A program made the position numbers and the translations under genes. Of a stretch of DNA of 64,000 nucleotides, positions 43,403-53,991 are shown piece after piece. The DNA comes from Eunapius fragilis (Eukaryota; Porifera; Demospongiae; Spongillida; Spongillidae). The notes under the pieces were generated by a model. It ran no database searches and had not been told where the DNA came from. It was given only the letters and a program-made list of their open reading frames with translations. Where the stretch lies: the NCBI GenBank assembly GCA_963681505.1, contig OY811985.1:1660713-1724712 (forward strand), read 5' to 3'. Each line of letters opens with the position of its first letter. Position 1 is the stretch's first letter.

Positions 43403-43752
43403 CCCCCCCCCCCCCCCCCCCCCCCCCCTCCCCCCCCCCCCCCCCCCCTCCCCCCCCCCCCCCCCCCCCGCCCTCCCTGATTTTGTAATTTGTAAACTTA
43501 CCATACATACTGCTGAAACCTATACTAAACTAAGCCCAGCTAGACGGGGGAACAGTTGGCTGATCCGCTAACAAATCCAGCTAGACCCGGATTTGGGGGG
43601 GGGGGGGGGTAAACTGCAACCCCGGTCTAGCTACATTTGTAAGCGGATCAGCCGACTGTTCCCCCGTCTAGCTGGGCTTAGTTTAGCTTAGGTTCAGCAG
43701 TATGTATGGTAAGTTTACAAATCACAAAATCAGGGGGGGGGGGGGTGGGGAA
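43403..43752. mobile_element. Palindromic MITE with poly-C/poly-G ends
   Basis: The left arm starts with a C tract of about 65 bases (43403-43469, three interruptions including G at 43470), then CTGATTTTGTAATTTGTAAA, CATACTGCTGAA and AAGCCCAGCTAGACGGGGGA. The right arm is the reverse complement and ends in G11TG4. A central G run occurs at about 43597-43609. Non-coding. Confidence 0.9.
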
Positions 43753-44168
43753 CTGAAGTACAACCTGAACCACACCACTTAGTATTCTTTCGGGTGAGGT
43801 CAATTAAAGTAGCCTTACTTCTTCCAATCCTGAAGAATTTTATAATCGATAAGGCCTTAAGGACCCGCTTTCGTTTTGATAATTAATAACTTGTTTAATT
43901 ATTCGTACTGAATAATAAAAGTTGAGGGCTGTGAGTAACCACAGGTCCACAACATCGATCACCTCAAATTCGACATCACCAGTTGCCTCTCGAAAAGAAC
44001 TACAGTTTACACCTCAAGCAACTGCCGTAAATACATGGATGAGCATCAAATAGAATAACAAACCGACGTGCCATTATTAGTAACCATTTGGTTATGACCG
44101 GTATTGTAGCAGCAAGAGTGGCCAGATAAGGCCTACTGGTAGCGACACCTCGTTCACGATCATAGAAT

Positions 44169-44473
44169 CAGGGGCGGATCCAGGATTTCAGAAAAGGGGG
44201 GGTTGCTAATTAGTATTCATGAAGCGGGGGAGGGGTCTGGGGCGGAGCCCCAGCCGCCAACGCTTTTTTATTGTATCATGCGCACAACACTACATAATAC
44301 TGCCTTGCCGTTTGTTTCCTCGCAGAGCTGCAGTTGTATTACGAATTTCAGCCATCGCAATAATTCTTAATTGTTACTAACGATAATTATTCATTACGGG
44401 TTTGAAAGGGGGGGTTGCAACCCCCCCAACCCCCCCAACCCCCCCCCCCCCCCCCCACCTGGATCCGCCTCTG
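44169..44473. mobile_element. hAT-like MITE
   Basis: Ends CAGGGGCGGATCCAGG and CCTGGATCCGCCTCTG, with TAGAAT directly repeated outside both ends. G-rich left and C-rich right inner parts. Non-coding, 305 bp. The CAGGGGCGGA end is common in marine-invertebrate hAT MITEs; hAT normally makes an 8-bp duplication, so the 6-bp match is only partly supportive. Confidence 0.85.
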
Positions 44474-44702
44474 TAGAATGATGTAGGGCTGTATATATTC
44501 TTTTATCCTTTTTTCCCCTGCACCTAGCTGTATACGGCCATGTCAGCCAGCCCGACCACCATCTAATAATGTTTTTCTCAGCATATCGATTATTATAATA
44601 CAGATTCGATACACATATGATTTCTGGGCACGAGATCGCTGGGCTGCGTCATCTGTCGTTGCGCTGCGCGTGACCGACTTTTGGCACTAATCACACCCCA
44701 TA

Positions 44703-44769
44703 TATATGTTCCAGATTGTTGCGACAACATTCATGCCATGAATGTTGTCGCAATATCTGGAACATATCC
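44703..44769. repeat. Palindrome with 30-nt arms
   Basis: ATATGTTCCAGATTGTTGCG / ACAACATTCATG pairs with CATGAATGTTGT / CGCAATATCTGGAACATAT, with one small mismatch region and a 2-nt centre. Confidence 0.93.
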
Positions 44770-44816
44770 GTTCAGCAGTCATTCCTGTACCAGGTTGTTA
44801 AGATTTGGCTGTGCAA

Positions 44817-44885
44817 ATGGATTATTCAAGTGAAGAGGGAGATGCCAAAAATGGGAACCTAGTAGAAGAAGCACATGAGTACTTG
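44817..44885 (+). CDS. Candidate first coding exon, unknown gene
   Basis: ATG, 23 codons (MDYSSEEGDAKNGNLVEEAH plus EYL), then G|GTAAGA. Acid-rich start, good codon look and strong donor, 48 nt after the palindrome. No downstream exon was identified; a frame at 45068 (NELHTRENNCMFYPI) may or may not belong. Confidence 0.3.
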
Positions 44886-45524
44886 GTAAGAAATGCGTAC
44901 CCTGTGGGTGCAAGCGTAGGGTAGCGTAGGTAGTGTTCGCCACCCGCGAGTACCGATGTCGGTTGTCTTCAATATACAGCAAACAGGAGGGATAATTATA
45001 TCAGTAAACATACCTGATTCCAAGAGCCTGGATTGCCAGCCCTCACTCTATACTAATACAGCTTCTTTTGTTCAAAAACGAGCTCCATACGAGGGAGAAC
45101 AACTGCATGTTTTATCCAATTAAGCAGATTTCTGGTATAGTCGCCAGTGCGGTTGGTCTTTCGCCACGTCAGTTTGGTTGCAGTGTTCGCCAACCCCCCT
45201 GTATTTCGTTGTTACGTATAGCGTATGGTAGGTGGATTGTAACACAACATTGCTTAACCAAGTTAACCGTTTGAAAGGAAATGTCGCGAACACCCCCCCC
45301 CCCTCACTATACCTGACGATACCCTAGCACGCAAGCGTTATATAATTCATCACTCTCCCTTTTTTACTTGCATGTGTACGTGGCGCCTCGAAAGAAACTT
45401 ACAATTATAACGTTGTAAGTAGCCAGCTGAAAAAAAAAAAGCTTGGACACACTTTGCATGTATTGTTACTCAGTGATCGAATAGCGGACCGTTTTTGGCA
45501 AGGCAGGACTACTTTTAATTTGGC

Positions 45525-45625
45525 GGACAATTATAGTCCAGCCGGACCTTTTTTGGCGACCAAAAGTGGTCCGGCCGGACCAATTTTGGCGACCAAAAGT
45601 GGTCCGCCGGACCACTTTTAGGTAT
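45525..45625. repeat. Short GC-palindromic repeat cluster
   Basis: GGTCCGGCCGGACC and TTTGGCGACCAAAAGTGGTC recur two to three times within 100 bp. Confidence 0.75.
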
Positions 45626-45662
45626 AGAACCACTTTTGCCGTGACACACCACTACAATTAGT

Positions 45663-45726
45663 TGGGCGTAGCCCAACCTTCGCGTATTGGCGGAAGGTCG
45701 GGTACCAAACCCGCACAGTTGTTGTA
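45663..45726 (+). repeat. Dispersed 64-bp repeat, copy 1
   Basis: CTTCGCGTATTGGCGGAAGG and TCGGGTACCAAACCCGCACA are shared with 47440-47503 in the same orientation, with one mismatch over about 62 nt. A short ACCTTC...GAAGGT stem lies inside. Confidence 0.9.
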
Positions 45727-45837
45727 CAAGCTGCAACGGGGATTGCAGTCCAATCAGAATGCAGCATTTCACTGCGGGCTGGTACCCCAATTTGGAATTA
45801 CCTACACTCTTCCAAGATTTTCGTTACATGATGTGCC

Positions 45838-46195
45838 CACTTGAGTGTGAATGTGGAGAGAGGTCATGGTCTCACCAAACCTCCTGACATCCTCATTGCT
45901 GGCTGCTTAGATCTGATCCATCACTTCACCACTCTGCTCTACCATTTTGAGTGAATTGTGTCGCAGCCCTTGCAGCAGAGGCCCACAAGCTCCGCTCCAT
46001 CGGACCAAATTTCGGCTGGTCTTGTATTCCAGTGGAGACATCTGGCAATTGGGGCAAGGAGGCCAACGATACTTTCTCTAGGCTGGCATCCCACCTTCCA
46101 AATCAGCATTGTGGTAGAGATTAATAACATGTTGCATATGGCCCTGCATCCTTTAAGCACCAGAACCAGCCTGGTCAGAGAGCTCCTGCACTCAT
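45838..46195 (+). pseudogene. RLE-type retroelement tail fragment
   Basis: LSVNVERGHGLTKPPDILIA is followed by AAEAHKLRSIGPNFGWSCIP and ETSGNWGKEANDTFSRLASH, matching the endonuclease tail at 22165-22965. Frameshifts separate the two parts. Third copy of the family in this window. Confidence 0.75.
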
Positions 46196-46267
46196 AACTG
46201 CTTTAGTTTTTTTCTTAGTGTGTAAAGTTTTTAGGGTGTCATATAAGATGTATTATTGTAACTTTAT

Positions 46268-46335
46268 TCTATACAATACAATACACATTTGGCATCATTG
46301 GCCCTGTGCTTTCTGCCTTCAGTGGCTAGGGCAGC
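46268..46335 (-). pseudogene. RLE tail fragment on the minus strand
   Basis: AALATEGRKHRANDAKCVLY matches the SRKHDANDPKC region of the 23002-23350 copy. It forms the left end of the palindrome at 46314-46466. Confidence 0.6.
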
Positions 46336-46466
46336 TGATCCTGCAGACACTCCCACTTCCATCAGAGTATGTGTGTTAAGTGGTATCTCTACCGCTTCAC
46401 ACACACATACCCTAATGGAAGCACCAGGAGTGTCTGCAGAATCAGCTATGCTAGCCACTAAAGGCA
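46314..46466. repeat. Inverted repeat with 65-nt arms
   Basis: TGCCTTCAGTGGCTAG pairs with CTAGCCACTAAAGGCA; GCAGACACTCC and GTATGTGTGT also pair. Both arms carry opposed pieces of the RLE retroelement tail, so it is a head-to-head junction of two copies. Confidence 0.88.
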
Positions 46467-46565
46467 GAGCCAAATACGGCTGGTTATGTCATCCACTGGC
46501 AGCCAAGTCCTATGGTGCATAGGGAAATGAAGCTATTGAAAGCTTCTCAACATCAAGTTTTTCTA
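46425..46565 (+). pseudogene. RLE tail fragment, plus strand
   Basis: ESAMLATKGRAKYGWLCHPL, then SYGA and GNEAIESFS, correspond to the ELGWxCIPL...YGxWGxEAxxxFS block of the other copies. Short and frameless beyond that. Confidence 0.6.
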
Positions 46566-47103
46566 CTGTTACATGTTTTTTTCTACTGTTACATGCAGGC
46601 AGGCCTAAGTTGGCAGGTATCTATGGTTATGCACAAATTTGAAGCAAACAAGAACAAAAAATGTTATAAGCATTATGGGTCTACTTCAGATTTGAGGGGA
46701 TCGAAGCCTGTCCTAGCATATCAAACCAGACGCAAGTGGGAGACTCGATGTGCCATGAATGCATAAAGCTCATAATCTAGAAGAGCTGACATTCTGATCA
46801 AATTCCTATGTTTTAAATCGCTATTCATTTCATATCGAGTAGAATCGGAAATTTACGCACAATAAGGATTACGGTCAGTCCAAAAAATCACCGCACGCGC
46901 GGTGCATTGAAGCGTGGCCTTGCGGTGTTTAGAGAAAGGATGCTGCGGTAGTTATGGCACAAATCACATCCCATACTGTACACACTCTATGCATTTATAT
47001 AAGTCAGCACAATAATGCGGCACAGACAAAAGCGCCCCCACCGCGGGCGCATCTTCGGCCCGCGCACAACTGTAAGCCGAAGGGACACCCCCCACCACAT
47101 AAA

Positions 47104-47333
47104 CAATAGACAACTTCACGATCTGATTATTTTGTACTCCGGATGTGATGTCATCTAGACACTACGAAGAAGTCCGTTGTTGTCTCTAGCTTTTATTGGG
47201 CCCCACAACGATGTAACTATATGAGGCCCAGTAAAAGCTAGAGACAACAAAGAGACAACAACGGACTTCTTCGTAGTGACTAGGTGACATCACATCCGGA
47301 GTACAAAATAATCAGATCGTGAAGTTGTCTATT
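47104..47333. mobile_element. 230-bp palindromic MITE
   Basis: AATAGACAACTTCACGATCT at the left and its reverse complement at the right, with pairing through TACTCCGGATGTGATG, GAAGAAGTCCGTTGTTGTCT and TAGCTTTTA. The centre is near 47210. Non-coding and highly paired, suggesting recent origin. Confidence 0.93.
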
Positions 47334-47439
47334 AACAGTCCGCCACATGCACAGCGATAATATTTATAACACTTATTAACCTTATCACCCTCATATCAAC
47401 CCCTTGGGAAAATATGTCCTATTGTAGTGTAGTTGCATG

Positions 47440-47503
47440 GGCGTAGCCCGACCTTCGCGTATTGGCGGAAGGTCGGGTACCAAACCCGCACAGTTGTTGT
47501 ACA
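47440..47503 (+). repeat. Dispersed 64-bp repeat, copy 2
   Basis: Same orientation as 45663-45726, 1.78 kb downstream. The sequence after the repeat diverges at once, so the right boundary of the unit is sharp. Confidence 0.9.
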
Positions 47504-47886
47504 GACATATTATGCAATCTGTCTATGAATTTTGGCGTGTTATACAATCGGGATCTATGAATAATTGTAAAATTAAGTGTACATCAGATTGGCTTTACTA
47601 CCAGCTGCGCAGAATATATTTATTGGGCGATAAGGATGTCCAGATTTTGCAGGAGAAAGCACCTCATATCAGATGGGAATGAAGCATTACCCTCGTGCTG
47701 AGTAACTAAGTTCACATGTAGGCCCCTATCAGATGCAAGGCATGCAGTACAGCTGAGTGGGTGCCCGCCAAGGCTCCATCATTGAGGTACCAAGGGTAAA
47801 GGAGGATTTCTGCACACTCATCATCTGCGTGCAGGTACCAACTTCTGGAGGACAAAAGCAAACTGTATAGGGACATAAGGGGTCAC

Positions 47887-48185
47887 CAGGGGCAGACACA
47901 GGATTTATAGTTGGGGGGAAGGGGGGGGGGTGCAATGGGCAGAGGGTAGGAAAGGGGGTGGGTGCGTGGCCCCCTCCCACTCCAGTTATGTGGTATGGGG
48001 GAGTGCTGTAAGCTCCCCCATTTGCCCCAGAAGCTTTGCAAGTTCCGCATTATGAAGCTTCAGAACAATAAGGAATCTCATTCCTTTCACACCTTTTTTA
48101 TCATCCGTATATTAAGGGGGGAAGAAGGGGGGGGGCATGCACCCTCCATGCCCCCCCCCCCCCCCCCCCCCTAAATCCGCCACTG
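47887..48185. mobile_element. hAT-like MITE with internal poly-G and poly-C
   Basis: Left end CAGGGGCAGACACAGGATTT, right end AAATCCGCCACTG, with GTCA outside both ends. Contains a GGGGGGAAGGGGGGGGGG block and an 18-base C run at about 48152. Non-coding. Confidence 0.75.
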
Positions 48186-48973
48186 GTCAACTTGCTGCAC
48201 TCCAGACTCCGAGCTGATCCAGCCAAGAGGATGCCATGCGTCCCATAGCAACTAGACACACCAAGGTAGCAGCAACTCAGGGGAAAATGTAGCACACTCA
48301 TCAACGGCTGTGATATTATGTGCAATGTGCACAATTAATAAACCACACTTGGCTGGGGGTCCCCCCACCCCCCACCCCCCCACCCCCACCCCACTTTGCC
48401 CTAGACCCATCACTCACTGTACATGTTGAAGAGCTACACACGACTGCATACCTTACAGTACACCAAGGGGATATTAACACACAGGATTTGGGGGTTAAAG
48501 TCTGTTAACTAGAAATCATATTTTGTGTTTTTAAAGATACTGTGCTTTCAAAGGCATAAGTTTTCTTGATATGCTGATTTAAGTGCTAACTATTCATTAT
48601 TACGAAACTAGAGGGAATCTGGACTATTTGTATTGTCACAATGTACTACCGATCTACTAAGTGTTGTTGGTAGTTATTAATACTCTCAGTGGTGGTTGTT
48701 GATGTTCTGGGTTGTGGGGTAGTGATTTTGGAGTGGGGGTAGTGAGGGGAGGGGAGGTTTGTGTAGGGGTTTGCTCTGATTGTTGCTTTGAGATTTTCTG
48801 TGTGGGCTTTAAGGTTCTTGATTTTTTTTTGTTTGTTTTCATGTGTAGTGTTGTAATTGTCTCCACCAACATGGTGTCATACATGATGATATGAGGGTGA
48901 CAATATCCTGACCCTCCCTCCCTCCATCCCTCCCATCCTCCCTACCTTCCTTCCTCCCTTGCTCTCTCTCCCT

Positions 48974-49114
<141 letters not shown>

Positions 49115-49455
49115 CCCACCACAAGTGTACATATATATATATATATATAACTAAACCCTAGCACACACTTACACATTATGGCTGTCCTACACTCTCATGA
49201 AGAAATTGCAGAATTAAATTAATTTTGATCATACCACGACGTACGGTGTCTGTGATTAAACTAATATTGGTCCTCCACAGAAATCTAACACTCAAGATGA
49301 ACACTCACCAAAGCCAGAAGTGCACGTAAGCTAAAGGGTTACATACTGAACTCATTGTGTCATTTATGTGTTCCATATTATTGTGAATGCATCTGCAATG
49401 CAACTGCTGTGTCACAAATGCTATTATGCTCACTTCTTTAAATATCCACTTTCAG

Positions 49456-49482
49456 GACACAGTTCCAACTCCAAGGAACCAG
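49456..49482 (+). CDS. Candidate 9-codon exon, block B
   Basis: TTTCAG before DTVPTPRNQ, then CAG|GTTAGT. Phase 0 at both ends, like 27043-27084. Confidence 0.4.
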
Positions 49483-50115
49483 GTTAGTACTAGTATTAAT
49501 TTAGCTTACTTTATTTAATGCACACTTGCCAATGCATGAATTGTGGCAGTCACCAGGTGATCTATTTATCATGTTTTCCGGACACTACATACCTACCCTT
49601 ACATGTACATGTTAGAAGCTCATGCAGGCCCATAGAGGGGGGGGAGAGGAATCGGGGGATCGGGGGATCGGGGGATTGACCGGGACACTTGAGTTCCACT
49701 TCATTGAATACTTTTTAATTCCCCATAAAAGAAATTTTCTCAGTCTCTTATTACACCAGTTACCCGGCCCCGTACCCTTTATGATCCTGCTCAACTCCCC
49801 ACTTGATTTGACCATTTTATTTTTAAAGCTTGTCAGTGTCACATGGGATGAGTGGTCTAGGGTTGGGTAGTTGGGGTAGTATTGCTGTCGCTAGGGTGGG
49901 GTGGGTAGGACCAACATCCAAGTTGCTATGGTGGCAGTGATAGGAGTTGTCCATCATACTTCAATCAATACTGATTTCCCATCTTCAGGACACAGTTTCA
50001 TTTAATATATCTCAATCCTTGCAACGCCAGTAAATTTTGATTTGGGTTATGTTGTTTTAATGCACACTATTAATTTATGAATTGTGGTCACAACTACTGA
50101 TGCCTCTGTTTCTAG

Positions 50116-50310
50116 GTGTTAGATACATACCTAGATGATATTTATAAAAATGCTGGTCCATTTGCAATTATATATGGGACGTTTTATGACAAAACCAGGC
50201 TTGTGCTTTTCAATAAAACCATTATAAAACAGCATCGATTTCAAACCCACATATCTTCCAAGCTAAATGACCCACATCCTTCCTATTTTCAGCACTTATT
50301 GCCACATTAG
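50116..50310 (+). CDS. Candidate terminal exon, block B
   Basis: TTTCTAG is followed by 64 codons starting VLDTYLDDIYKNAGPFAIIY and ending in TAG. The acceptor and the GGT-TTCTAG context are shared with blocks A (27180) and C (55928), where the frame has decayed. Possibly the C-terminal exon of the lectin-like gene. No recognised domain. Confidence 0.4.
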   Translation: MLDTYLDDIYKNAGPFAIIYGTFYDKTRLVLFNKTIIKQHRFQTHISSKLNDPHPSYFQHLLPH

Positions 50311-50336
50311 TACTGTTTTTTACACATTATGAACCC

Positions 50337-50800
50337 TTTACACTCACCCATGCCAATGTTCGATAACTGTCTGGGTTAAAAATACGTACACCTGAAATGA
50401 AGGAGCGTCTCTCAAGTGTCAAAATTGCAACGTACCTGAAGGGGTCCTGTTGATATCGGATTCTTCAGATCATTGGATTTTATTTAATCTATATCAAGAT
50501 ATTGATATTCAAAGAATTTTTTCAGTCATTTTGCACCATTCTATATTTGAGAAGAGGTTCCACCATTGAATGGAGTTTCTTCTAAAATATAGAATGGATG
50601 GAAACTCTTGTAAAATATCAAACGGCGCGAGATGGCCGGGAAAATTTTTCTGACTTTGAACATCAATATCAATTAAGTAAAAATCAACAGGACTCCTTCA
50701 GGTACGTTGCAGTTTTGACAGTGGAGGGACACTCCTTCGTTCAGTTTTACATGTTGTTAACCCTGATGGTTATCTAAATTTGGCATTAACGAGTGTAAAG
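50337..50800. mobile_element. Inverted-repeat element of about 465 bp
   Basis: TTTACACTC...ATGCCAA at the left pairs with TTGGCAT...GAGTGTAAA at the right; further inside TGAAGGAGTGTC-like, TGCAACGTACCTGAAGG and ATCAACAGGA blocks pair. Non-coding. Confidence 0.85.
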
Positions 50801-50804
50801 AGCT

Positions 50805-51725
50805 AATTGTGTGTAGAAATACAGAACAGAGGTGGCAATAAGTGAAGGAGGTGGCTCGTTTAGCTCGTGGTATTATTGAAAAAAGCACCCCATATAATTA
50901 CATGTATAAATTAATGAGCACCTCTGCCACAGAGCAAAGGCAAAGACAGCCTTACTGTATGCTGGTGGGACAGTTCACACATAAACGTCGTATTGTTATT
51001 TACTATTGTAATAAAAAGTTATTAAAATGCTGTACATTTGAATTGCTGTAAACTTAAGCTACCGACGTTACTATCTGTATCTCATCCTACCATAGCATGT
51101 CCCTATGGCAAACTTTATTTATGTCCCTTATAGGTTGGACATAAAAATGGCATTACCACTAGGTGTTCAAAATTCCTTCTGCTGGAGAGTCGAAATGAAA
51201 GTGTATTGTCACCTCAGCATAGTCCCAATGTGTCAAAATGTCCAAGCTCTTGGCTCCATCAGCTCCTTCCCCTAGGCTATATGTGCATGCTAAATTTAAG
51301 ATCATTTCGCTTAATTGAATTCTACATACCATATCATATTGAAATAGAAATGAGGATCACATGACCATCACATATTTTTCTGTTTAGTGTCCCCAATCCA
51401 CAACTGCATGAAGATACTCCCAATCGCAGTCTTAAAAAGACAACTCAGCTCAACATGTGCATTCTCTGAGAAAGTATGCTGTCACAGTTGTAGATAGAAA
51501 TGGATGGAATAGACCAATCAACCATCTCAAAGAGAGTGTGCCAAGTATTTGGGGAAGTTATGTCTGAGACACATTTTGAAAGATTATATAACTCTCCAGA
51601 AGTGTGGACACTTCTCTTCATGCTTCCTAAATTGTGTGCTGCCTTCTAGTAATCATGGCTTCAGTTGCCATGGTAAATGTAAGAGAACACAGGTACCATT
51701 CATAAAGCTCTGCCAAATGTGGTAG
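50805..51725. other. No recognised gene
   Basis: A 69-codon frame at 50842-51051 (LARGIIEKSTPYNYMYKLMS) has no recognised relatives or convincing splice sites. Confidence 0.35.
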
Positions 51726-51726
51726 G

Positions 51727-52372
51727 AGTAGAGACAGTGTTACCCTCTACCCTTAGTAGAGACAGTGTTACCCTCTACCCTTAGTAGGGACAGTGTTACC
51801 TCTACCCTTAGTAGGGACAGTGTTACCCTCTACCCTTAGTAGGGACAGTGTTACCCTCTACCCTTAGTAGGACAGTGTTACCCTCTACCCTTAGTAGGGA
51901 CAGTGTTACCCTCTACCCTTAGTAGGGACAGTGTTACCCTCTACCCTTAGTAGGGACAGTGTTACCCTCTACCCTTAGTAGGGACAGAGTTGCCCTCTAC
52001 CCTTAGTAGGGACAGTGTTACCCTCTACCCTTAGTAGGGACAGTGTTAACTCTACCCTTAGTAGGGACAGTGTTACCTCTACCCTTAGTAGAGACAGTGT
52101 TACCCTCTACCCTAGGGACAGTGTTACCCTCTACCCTTAGTAGGGACAGTGTTACCCTCTACCCTTAGTAGGACAGTGTTACCATCTACCCTTAGTAGGG
52201 ACAGAGTTGCCCTCTACCCTTAGTAGGGACAGTGTTACCCTCTACCCTTAGTAGGGACAGTGTTAACTCTACCCTTAGTAGGGACAGTGTTACCCTCTAC
52301 CCTTAGTAGGGACAGTGTTACCCTCTACCCTTAGTAGGGACAGTGTTACCCTCTACCCTTAGTAGGGACAGA
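51727..52372 (+). repeat. 28-bp minisatellite, about 23 copies
   Basis: The unit GGGACAGTGTTACCCTCTAC plus CCTTAGTA has scattered single-base deletions (27-mers) and a few AGAGTTGCC variants that recur at two places, showing block duplication within the array. It is directly followed by a 33-base poly-C tract. Confidence 0.97.
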
Positions 52373-52396
52373 GACATTCTTACTCTCTTCACTTTC

Positions 52397-52397
<1 letters not shown>

Positions 52398-52430
<33 letters not shown>
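52398..52430. repeat. Poly-C tract, 33 bases
   Basis: Uninterrupted run of C. Confidence 0.97.
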
Positions 52431-52432
<2 letters not shown>

Positions 52433-52868
52433 AAAACTGGCCCGCTTTTGAATTTCCATGGGTTGTTGCAAAGATCTGAAAATTCACAGCATATAATACA
52501 GTGGTATATTTGAGTGAGACATAAATTTAAAACCTTCATCTGCTAACTCATTTTGCTTAATTCATCTGTTTATATCCTCTATTTGTATACTTGCTGTATG
52601 TTAGCACTCTTATGTTGCCATGAAGTAATGTTTGCATTGTACAAATGTTTCAAACTGCTCAGATCCTAACCTACATGTACATGTGCTAGCATATAAGATT
52701 CGTTACTACTGCTTGTTAATGTCCATGTACAGGTAGTGTATTCTTTATGAGGAATGCCATGTACATGTACATGTTAATGGTGATGTTTGCTTTCTTGATT
52801 CATCCGTTGTCACAAGTATGCAACACATAGCCTAGTACAGTTCTCAATATGGATTCTCTCTCATTCAG

Positions 52869-53261
52869 ACTTATTACTACATTCAATCAAGGCTTAGTGC
52901 TGGATGTGTACTACAAGCACCAGATAAGGATGGTGGCACTATTACTACAGCCAACAAGTCAAAAAATGCAGCAAACCAGCTGTGGCGTATACAACCCAGC
53001 GACAAAAACACAATGATAAAACCAAAGAGCAAACCAACATGGAGTGTGGATATTGGGACGGCCGTAAATGGTCCTGTAGTAGTGAAGTCATCCTCTAGTT
53101 TTCAATGGAGCCAGGTACAAGTGGGCACTGCAAAACGTTTCAATCCTTTGTCAATAAATAACTTTTCAATGGCTATTGAAAATGGTACTTCAGATCCTGG
53201 TACTCGACTAATTATTGAGAGCACTATACCTGGTCTTGATCGCGAGTTATTTGATACAATT
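52869..53261 (+). CDS. Ricin-B-type lectin exon (copy 3), intact
   Basis: Acceptor CATTCAG, 393 nt, donor ATT|GTAAGA, phase 0 at both ends, no stop. The beta-trefoil lobes read NQLWRIQ, FQWSQVQ and RELFDTI, with GCVLQAPDKDGG in lobe one, so the QxW glutamine-tryptophan pairs are partly kept. It is the best preserved copy of the family and shows the sense codons that copy 1 has lost. The upstream intron carries the shared CACAAGTATGCAACA sequence. Sugar binding is known for the fold, but is inferred here. Confidence 0.75.
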
Positions 53262-53506
53262 GTAAGAGCTCTCTATGAGAGGTGGGGTGGGATGGTTGTG
53301 AGTAGTTCGGATAGCATTGTTGGTGGTAGTAGAGTAGGGAGGGGTGGGATTGTGCAAAGTGAGGTAGGTGGTGTCGTGGTGTAGGGTGAAGCTTACTAAG
53401 GTAGGGGTAGGGTGTGGTGTGGCTTTTATCCATAATTCCTCCATTGTGACAAGTATGCAACATGCGGCCTTATTACACTTCTCAACGTGGCTTCTCTCTT
53501 GTACAG

Positions 53507-53553
53507 CTGCACCATCTGGAAATGATTTTGATGATCAGAAATTTGACGTTGGG
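53507..53553 (+). pseudogene. Truncated lectin exon (copy 4)
   Basis: The shared acceptor region (GTGACAAGTATGCAACATGC, then TTGTACAG) is followed by only the last 47 nt of a lectin exon (GNDFDDQKFDVG) and G|GTAAGT. About 350 nt are missing and the phase no longer matches, so the copy is dead. Confidence 0.7.
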
Positions 53554-53569
53554 GTAAGTTATTGAGAGG

Positions 53570-53810
53570 TATGGTGATGTATGGTATGGTATGGTAGGGT
53601 GTGATGTGATGCAGTTTTGTGTGATTGTGAGTGGGGAGTGGTGGGATGGGGTTGTTATGGTGGGATAGGATGGGGTGTGGTGGTGGTTGCTAGGGTGGGA
53701 TAGGATGGGTGTGGTGGTGGTTGCTAGGGTGGGATAGGATGGGGTGTGGTGGTGGTTACTAGGGTGGGATAGGATGGGTGTGGTGGTGGTTGTTATGGTG
53801 GGGTGGGATA
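53570..53810 (+). repeat. G-rich minisatellite, 35-38 bp units
   Basis: About four copies of GGTTGCTAGGGTGGGATAGG plus ATGGGGTGTGGTGGT. Confidence 0.9.
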
Positions 53811-53991
53811 TACTGGGTTGGGTAACCTTGTAACACTCGGGATTTTGGGGTTTGTTGTCTGCTAACTAATTTAGGGTTTTGTATTATATATATGATTTTG
53901 AAGTGGCATAAGTTTTTTTATTATGCTGATTTTAAAAATCATCCTTAGTAAACTACAGGAAGTTAAGACTACATTGTATTGTCATTTTTTT

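Noticed and set aside
45663..45726. tRNA or tRNA-derived SINE head
   Set aside because: GGTCGGGTACCAAACC is only loosely similar to a B box and no cloverleaf or A box could be drawn.
51727..52372. CRISPR-like array of 28-bp repeats
   Set aside because: Repeats are contiguous with no unique spacers and the context is eukaryotic; it is a minisatellite.
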